Below, piece after piece: positions 58,140-64,000 of a stretch of 64,000 bases of DNA (the stretch's first letter is position 1; every line of letters starts with the position of its first letter). Under the pieces are notes generated by a model. That model searched no databases, had not been told where the DNA came from, and was given only the letters and a program-made list of their open reading frames with translations. The stretch comes from Chloroflexota bacterium (GTDB lineage Bacteria > Chloroflexota > Limnocylindria > Limnocylindrales > CSP1-4). A program made the translations under genes and the position numbers. The stretch lies in contig BPIH01000001.1 of assembly GCA_026004015.1 (NCBI GenBank), forward strand, positions 80,398-144,397. The letters are read 5' to 3'.

Positions 58140-60899
58140 ATGATCAGCCCGACGATGACGATCCTGCCCCGGCGCGCCGAGGACCGCGCCTCCGACGTCT
58201 ACCGCCTCGGCCGCCATCCCCTCGACCCGATCTTCCGACCCCGCTCGGTCGCCGTCGTCGGGGCGACCGAGAAGGAGGGGAGCGTCGGCCGGACCGTCCT
58301 CTGGAACCTCATCTCGAGCCCCTTCGGCGGCACCGTCTTCCCCGTCAACCCGAAGCGCTCGAGCGTCCTCGGCGTCAAGGCCTATCCGAACCTCGCCGCC
58401 GTCCCCGACCCCATCGACCTCGCCGTCATCGTCACCCCGGCCGAGACGGCACCGGGACTCATGGAGGAGTGTGCCGCCGCCGGCGTCCGGGGCGTGATCA
58501 TCATCTCGGCCGGCTTCAAGGAGAGTCGGCCCGGCCGGGGCGGCCCTCGAAGCCCAGGTCCTCGAGATCGCCCGCCGGGCCCGGATCCGGGTCGTCGGCC
58601 CGAACTGCCTCGGGGTCATGAACCCGATCTCGGGCTTGAACGCGACCTTCGCCGCCGGGATGGCGAAGGCGGGCTCGGTCGGCTTCGTCAGCCAGTCGGG
58701 CGCCCTCCTGACCGCCGTCCTCGACTGGAGCGCCCGCGAGGGCGTCGGCTTCAGCTCCGTCGTCTCCCTCGGCTCGATGCTCGACGTCGGCTGGGGCGAC
58801 GTCATCTACTACCTCGGCGACGACCCGCACACCGAGAGCATCGTCATCTACATGGAGACCATCGGCGACGCCCGCTCCTTCCTGTCGGCCGCCCGGGAGG
58901 TCGCCCTCACGAAGCCGATCATCGTCATCAAGCCCGGCCGGACGGCCGAGGCCGCCCGCGCCGCCGCCTCCCACACCGGCTCCCTCACCGGCTCGGACGA
59001 GGTCCTCGCCGCCGCCTTCCGCCGGGTCGGTGTCCTGCGCGTCGACCGGATCAGCGATCTCTTCGGGATGGCCGAGGTCCTCGCCAAGCAACCCCGCCCG
59101 GCCGGTCCGCGCCTGACGATCGTGACGAACGCCGGCGGACCCGGGGTCATCGCCACCGACGCCCTCGTCGCCGGCGGCGGTCGGCTCGCCGAGCTCGCCC
59201 CGGAGACGATGGCCGCCCTCGACGCCGTCCTCCCGCCGACCTGGAGCCACAACAACCCGATCGACATCATCGGCGACGCGCCGCCCGAGCGGTACGCGAA
59301 GGCCCTCGAGATCGCCGCCCGCGATCCCGGGCTCCGACGGCCTCCTCGTCATCCTCACGCCCCAGGCGATGACCGACCCGACCCGGACGGCCGAGGCGCT
59401 GACGGCCTACGCCCGGATCGACGGCAAGCCCGTCCTCGCCTCCTGGATGGGCGGCGCCGAGGTGGAGGCCGGGGCGACCATCCTCCGGCGGGCCGGGATC
59501 CCGACCTTCGACTACCCGGACACGGCGGTCGAGATGTTCAACTACCTCTGGCGCTCGGCCCAGGATCTCCGAGCCCTCTACGAGACGCCGTCCTTGCCGG
59601 CCGACGACGAGCGGGTCGTCGACCGGGCCCGGGCGGCAGCGGTCATCGAGGCGGCCCGGGCGGAGGGGCGGACGCTCCTGACCGAAGTCGAATCGAAGGC
59701 GGTCCTCTCGGCCTACGGGATCCCGATCACCGAGACGCGGGTCGCCCGGACCGAGGAGGAGGCGGTGGCCGCGGCCGAGGCGATCGGCTACCCGGTCGTC
59801 GTCAAGCTCTACAGCCACACGATCACCCACAAGACCGACGTCGGCGGGCGTCGTCCTCAACCTCCACGACGCCGCCGCCGTCCGGGCTGCCTACCGGCAG
59901 ATCGAGGCGGCGGTGACCGAGCGCCGGGGCCGGGAGCACTTCGAGGGGGTGACGGTCCAGCCGATGATCAACTACACCGGCTACGAGCTCATCCTCGGCT
60001 CGTCCATCGACGACCAGTTCGGGCCGGTCCTCCTCTTCGGGATGGGCGGCCAGCTCGTCGAGCTCTTCCGGGATCGCAGCCTCGGCCTGCCGCCGCTCAA
60101 CACGACCCTCGCCCGGCGGATGATCGAGCGGACGACGATCTCCAAGGCCTTCGCCGGGATCCGGGGCCGGCGGCCGATCGATCAGGCGGCCCTCGAGGAG
60201 CTCCTCGTCCGCTTCAGCCTCCTCGTCGTCGAGCAGCGCTGGATCCGGGAGATCGACATCAACCCGCTCCTCGCCTCACCCGAGCGGCTGATCGCTCTCG
60301 ACGCCCGGATCGTCCTTCACGATCCGGGTGTGACCGAGGCGGAGCTGCCGCGCCTGGCGATCCGACCGTATCCGCGACAGTACGTCGGGACGTGGACGGC
60401 CGCCGACGGGACCGAGCTCGTCCTCCGCCCGATCCGGCCCGAGGACGAGCCGGCCATGGTCCGCTTCCACCAGGCCCTCTCGGAGGAGACGGTCTACGCC
60501 CGCTACTTCGCCCACCTCGGGCTGACGGAGCGGATCGCCCACGACCGGCTCGTCCGGATCTGCTTCAACGATTACGACCGCGAGATCGCCCTCGTCGCCG
60601 AACGCCGCGACCCGGCGACGGGTGAGTCGGAGATCGTGGCCGTCGGGCGGCTGTCCAAGGCGCATGCGGTGCCCGCCGCCGAGTTCGCGATCCTCGTCGC
60701 CGACCGCTGGCAGCGGCGGGGGATCGGGACCGAGTTGTTGCGGCGGCTGGTCGAGATCGCCCGGGCCGAGGGGCTGGAACGGATCTGTGCCGAGATGCTC
60801 AGCGACAACGTCGGGATGCGGCGGATCGCCGAGCGGGTCGGCTTCCGGATCGAGGAGCGGCCGGGCGACGGGACACTCCGCGCGGAGCTCCTTCTCTGA
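58140..60899 (+). CDS. NDP-forming acyl-CoA synthetase fused to GNAT acetyltransferase, three frameshifts
   Basis: About 919 residues from ATG 58140, with GAGGAATCC upstream. Domain order: CoA-binding ([31 protein letters not shown]), succinyl-CoA-ligase-like ([63 protein letters not shown]), ATP-grasp ([45 protein letters not shown]-type, [15 protein letters not shown]) and a C-terminal GNAT ([57 protein letters not shown]). Shifts near 58540, 59338 and 59848 each look like one extra C or G. The layout is that of Pat/PatZ protein lysine acetyltransferases or acetate-CoA ligase (ADP-forming) fusions. Confidence 0.9.
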
Positions 60900-60978
60900 T
60901 CGAGGTGTCCCAGACCTCGCCGACGCCCCGAGCCCTGGTACGCCGGGCGGATCGGGGGTCCCTCCGCTACGTCGCGCC

Positions 60979-61355
60979 GTGTCGCCCTGGCCGAACAACA
61001 CGCTCTTGCCTGAGCCCCCGGAGCCGTCCGCGTCGCCCAGAGCGAACACCTCGCGGTTCGCACTCGCCCGTGCGCTTGCCGTGTCGCTGTCAGCGAACAT
61101 CACGTGGCTCCGCGCACCCTGGCCGCCGCCCACGTCGCCCACAGCGAACACTACGCGGGTCCTTCACCGGGCGAGGCGCGTACTGTTCGGCCATAGCGAC
61201 GCGCGGGGCGGCCACCGGGCCGTCGGGCCCGTACTGTTCGGCCATAGCGACGCGCCGTGCAACCGGGAGCGCCGGATCCCCGAGATGTTCGGTCTGAGCG
61301 ACGCGGCGAGCGGTCGGCGAGCCCGGATAGCGGTTCCGGTCGGCCCGAGCGACGT
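60979..61355. repeat. 51-bp-period repeat array B (four direct plus four inverted 25-bp units)
   Basis: Direct units start at 60979, 61030, 61081 and 61132; inverted units at 61178, 61229, 61280 and 61331. All same-orientation intervals are 51 bp and the centre gap is 21 bp, as in array A. Direct consensus near GTGTCGCCCACAGCGAACANYACGC, inverted GYGTACTGTTCGGCCATAGCGACGC. Spacers differ from one another. It fills the 600-nt gap (60900-61494) between the convergent 3' ends of the acyl-CoA synthetase and leuS, so it is not in a promoter region. No other gene is seen in the gap. Confidence 0.9.
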
Positions 61356-61494
61356 TCGTGCCACCCTCCCGCCCATCGACCGCGTTCGTTCGCCCGCCGA
61401 TGGCTCGGGGCGACGGTGCCGCCGATCGGGCGTCCTGGTCGCCAGGCCGGCGCCTCGGCCAACTTCCCCTGGTCGGGACGACGGGCGCGCCGGC

Positions 61495-64000
61495 CTACCC
61501 CCGGACGACGACGTTGACGAGCCGCCCGTTGGCGGCGTGGATGATCCGCTCCGGTTGGCGGCCGCCGAGCAGCGCCGCGATCTTCGGGCGGGCGAGGACG
61601 AGCGCCTCGAGCTCCTCTCGGGAGATCCCGACCGGCACCTCGATCCGGTCCCGGAGCTTGCCGTTCACCTGGATCGGCACCTCCCGCGTCTCCTCCGCCG
61701 CGGCCGCCTCGTCGACGGCCGGCCAGCGCTCGGTGTGGATCGAGCGCCAGGCTTCGCCGCGCTCGGCGAGCCGCCGGCTCCAGAGCTCCTCGGTGATGTG
61801 CGGCGCCGATGGTGCAAGCATGAGGAGGAGGAGGTCGATCGCCTCGTTCCAGGCGGGACCTCCGGCGACGACCGTTCCCCGGTACCGGAAGAGCGTGTTC
61901 GTCAGCTCCATGAGCTTGGCGACCATCGTGTTGAAGCGGAACGCCTCGTAATCCGCCGTCACCTCGCGAAGCGTCCGGTGGGCGGCCCGGCGGAGCGTCG
62001 CCGACGCCTTCGCCTCGTCCTCGCCCCCCGGCAGTCGGCCGGCCTCCGGATCGCCGGGCTCCGTCCCGCCCGGATCGAGGACGAGGGTCCAGACCCGGCG
62101 GAGGAACCGATGGACGCCCTCGATCCCGGTCGGGCTCCAGGGGCCGCCCTGGTCCCACGGCCCCATGAACATGAGGAAGAGCCGGACCGTGTCGGCGCCG
62201 TAGCGGGCCACGTAGTCGTCGGGGTCCTCGACGTTGCCGCGGCTCTTGCTCATCCGCTCGCCGTCGGCGCCGAGGATCTGGCCCTGGTTGAAGAGCCGCT
62301 TGAAGGGCTCCCGCTCGCCGACGAGCCCCAGATCGGCGAGGGCCTTCGTGAAGAAGCGGGCGTAGAGGAGGTGCATGACGGCGTGCTCGGCGCCGCCCGT
62401 GTACTGGTCGACGGGGCACCAGCGGTCGACGAGGGCCCGATCGAGGGGACCGTCGCCCTTCTTCGGCGACAGGTAGCGGTACCAGTACCAGGACGAATCG
62501 ATGAAGGTGTCCATCGTGTCCGTCTCGCGGCGAGCCGGGCCACCGCAGCGCGGGCAGTCGACGTTCAGGAAGGCCGGGTCCCGCTTCAGCGGGTTGTCGC
62601 CGCGGCCCCGGTAGTCGACCTGCTCGGGGAGGAGGACCGGGAGATCCTCGTCGGGGACCGGCACGATGCCGTCGCGCTCGCAGTAGATGATCGGGATCGG
62701 CGTTCCCCAGTAGCGCTGGCGGCTGATGAGCCAGTCCCGGAGCCGGTACGTCACGGCCGGCCGGGCCCGGCCCGTCTCGCCGAGCCAGGCGACGATCGCC
62801 CGACCCCCGTCGTCGGCCGGCTGGCCGCTGAAGGGCCCCGAGTTCACGAGCCGCTCATCGCCGCCGTGGGCGACGAAGGCCTCGGTCAGTGGCGCATCCT
62901 CGGTCCCGGGCGCGGCCACGACCCGCCGGATCGGCAGCCCGTACCGAACGGCGAAGGCGAAGTCGCGCTCGTCGTGGGCCGGGACGCCCATGATCGCCCC
63001 GGTCCCGTAGCCCAGGAGGACGTAGTCGGCGATGAAGATCGGGATCCGCTCGCCGGTGGCCGGGTTGACGGCGTCGGCCCCGATCGGAACGCCGGTCTTC
63101 TCCCGCTCCGTCGATAGCCGCTCGATCTCCGTCTCGGCCCGGGCTCGGGCGACGTAGGCCTCGACCTCGGTCCGCCGATCAGGGGCAGTGATCTCGGCGA
63201 CGAGGGGATGCTCCGGGGCGAGGACCATGAAGGTCGCCCCGAAGAGGGTGTCCGGGCGGGTCGTGAAGACGCGAATTGGGGCGCCGCCCGGGTGGTGGTC
63301 GCTGGGCGCCGTCTCGAAGACGATCTCGGCCCCCTCGGAGCGGCCGATCCAGTTCGCCTGCATGACTCGGATCGGCTCCGGCCAGTCGATGCCCGAGAAG
63401 TCGAGGAGCTCGTCGGCGTACTTCGTGATCCGCAGGAACCACTGCTCGAGGTCGCGCTTCTCGACCCGAGCGCCGCAGCGCCAGCAGCGTCGCTCGGCCC
63501 CCTCGACCTGCTCTCGGGCGAGGGTCCCGTCGTTCGGGCACCAGTCGACGGCGGCCATGGCCCGGTAAGCGAGACCGGCTTCGTAGAAGCGGAGGAAGAA
63601 CCACTGGTTCCAGCGGTAGTACTCGGGATCGCAGGTTACGACCTCGTGCTCCCAGTCGAAGGTCGCCCCCATGCTCCGGAGCTGGCGCCGCATGTTCTCG
63701 ATGTTCCGCATCGTCCAGGTTGCCGGATGGATCCCGGAGCGGATGGCGGCGTTCTCGGCCGGCAGTCCGAAGGCGTCGAAGCCGATCGGGAAGAAGACGT
63801 TGTAGCCGTGCATCCGCCGGAAGCGGGCGAGGGCGTCGGTCGGGGTCTTGATGTACCAGTGCCCGATGTGAAGGTCGCCTGACGGGTACGGGTACATCGT
63901 CAGGAGGTAGTACTTCGGCCGGCTCGTGTCGGCGAGGTCGGTCCGGTAGAGGCCGAGCTCGGCCCAGCGAGCCTGCCAGCGCGGCTCGATCTCGGCCGGG
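61495..64000 (-). CDS. leuS: Leucyl-tRNA synthetase (5' end outside window)
   Basis: Charges tRNA(Leu). About 835 residues are inside the window, from PAEIEPRWQARWAELGLYRTD at the right edge. MYPYPSGDLHIGHWYIKTPTDALARF contains HIGH. The Zn-like insert is CPNDGTLAREQVEGAERRCWRCG, and the editing domain (AEIVFETAPSDHHPGG, RVFTTRPDTLFGATFMVLAPEHPLV) is complete with the catalytic Asp region. The KMSKS motif is in GERMSKSRGNVEDPDDYVARYGADTVRLFLMFMGPW. The C-terminal anticodon-binding part and the short tail (QVNGKLRDRIEVPVGIS, ANGRLVNVVVRG) are normal. No frameshift in this long gene, unlike its neighbours. Confidence 0.97.
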   Translation of the reverse strand, partial: PAEIEPRWQARWAELGLYRTDLADTSRPKYYLLTMYPYPSGDLHIGHWYIKTPTDALARFRRMHGYNVFFPIGFDAFGLPAENAAIRSGIHPATWTMRNIENMRRQLRSMGATFDWEHEVVTCDPEYYRWNQWFFLRFYEAGLAYRAMAAVDWCPNDGTLAREQVEGAERRCWRCGARVEKRDLEQWFLRITKYADELLDFSGIDWPEPIRVMQANWIGRSEGAEIVFETAPSDHHPGGAPIRVFTTRPDTLFGATFMVLAPEHPLVAEITAPDRRTEVEAYVARARAETEIERLSTEREKTGVPIGADAVNPATGERIPIFIADYVLLGYGTGAIMGVPAHDERDFAFAVRYGLPIRRVVAAPGTEDAPLTEAFVAHGGDERLVNSGPFSGQPADDGGRAIVAWLGETGRARPAVTYRLRDWLISRQRYWGTPIPIIYCERDGIVPVPDEDLPVLLPEQVDYRGRGDNPLKRDPAFLNVDCPRCGGPARRETDTMDTFIDSSWYWYRYLSPKKGDGPLDRALVDRWCPVDQYTGGAEHAVMHLLYARFFTKALADLGLVGEREPFKRLFNQGQILGADGERMSKSRGNVEDPDDYVARYGADTVRLFLMFMGPWDQGGPWSPTGIEGVHRFLRRVWTLVLDPGGTEPGDPEAGRLPGGEDEAKASATLRRAAHRTLREVTADYEAFRFNTMVAKLMELTNTLFRYRGTVVAGGPAWNEAIDLLLLMLAPSAPHITEELWSRRLAERGEAWRSIHTERWPAVDEAAAAEETREVPIQVNGKLRDRIEVPVGISREELEALVLARPKIAALLGGRQPERIIHAANGRLVNVVVRG

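Overview
The window is about 72-73 percent GC by eye, with third codon positions almost always G or C. It reads as a bacterial chromosome segment made of core metabolism and information-processing genes. The gene set is a Coproporphyrin-type (HemQ) haem pathway, Zwf with OpcA, an F420-type luciferase-like oxidoreductase, ObgE-NadD-RsfS, Rho, and ComEA/ComEC. Together these suggest a monoderm high-GC lineage. I favour an uncultured Chloroflexota (Limnocylindria-like) with Actinomycetota as the alternative; this is inference, since no rRNA marker is present. No rRNA, tRNA, insertion sequence, prophage or CRISPR was recognised.

Layout. 1-13 kb is mostly on the minus strand: a partial secreted NHL propeller, a broken kinase, a GT87 mannosyltransferase-like protein, citrate synthase, a GlsB-like membrane protein, and an oxidative pentose phosphate operon (gnd-zwf-opcA-pgl plus a metallo-beta-lactamase protein). 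Two plus-strand VapBC-type modules follow, then a collagen-like membrane-anchored protein and a secreted protein/DUF4242 pair. 13-19.5 kb holds a large LuxR-type ATPase regulator and a tkt-rpiB pair. 19.6-31.6 kb is one long plus-strand operon: an excisionase-type regulator, hemA-hemC-hemD-hemB-hemQ-hemL-hemE-hemH, a radical SAM gene and hemY. It encodes every step from glutamyl-tRNA to haem b by the coproporphyrin-dependent route. 31.7-34 kb encodes pseudouridine breakdown (psuK-psuG). 34.4-37.4 kb is an ABC-2 exporter. 37.5-50 kb carries a duplicated-domain hypothetical protein, a HAD phosphatase, pyrG, fsa, an EamA exporter, rho, a LysM-M23 peptidase, obgE, nadD and rsfS. 50-56 kb runs on the minus strand: holA, comEC, comEA and a small three-gene cluster ending in a lectin-like propeller. 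56-64 kb has a CGNR regulator, a luciferase-like oxidoreductase, a fused acyl-CoA synthetase/acetyltransferase and a partial leuS.

Two points stand out. First, two intergenic regions (33958-34283 and 60979-61355) contain arrays of a degenerate 25-bp unit repeated at exactly 51 bp. In each, direct copies are followed by inverted copies with the same 21-bp centre. This is not CRISPR and I could not match it to a known element. Second, more than twenty genes, most of them housekeeping, are split by single-base frameshifts. Most fit one extra C or G in a short run. I treat them as intact genes with probable sequence errors, and coordinates below span the reconstructed gene.

Several reconstructed genes (vapB, phd, the LuxR regulator, the hem operon, the CGNR gene) have a -10-like hexamer about 6-8 nt before the start codon, suggesting frequent leaderless transcripts.
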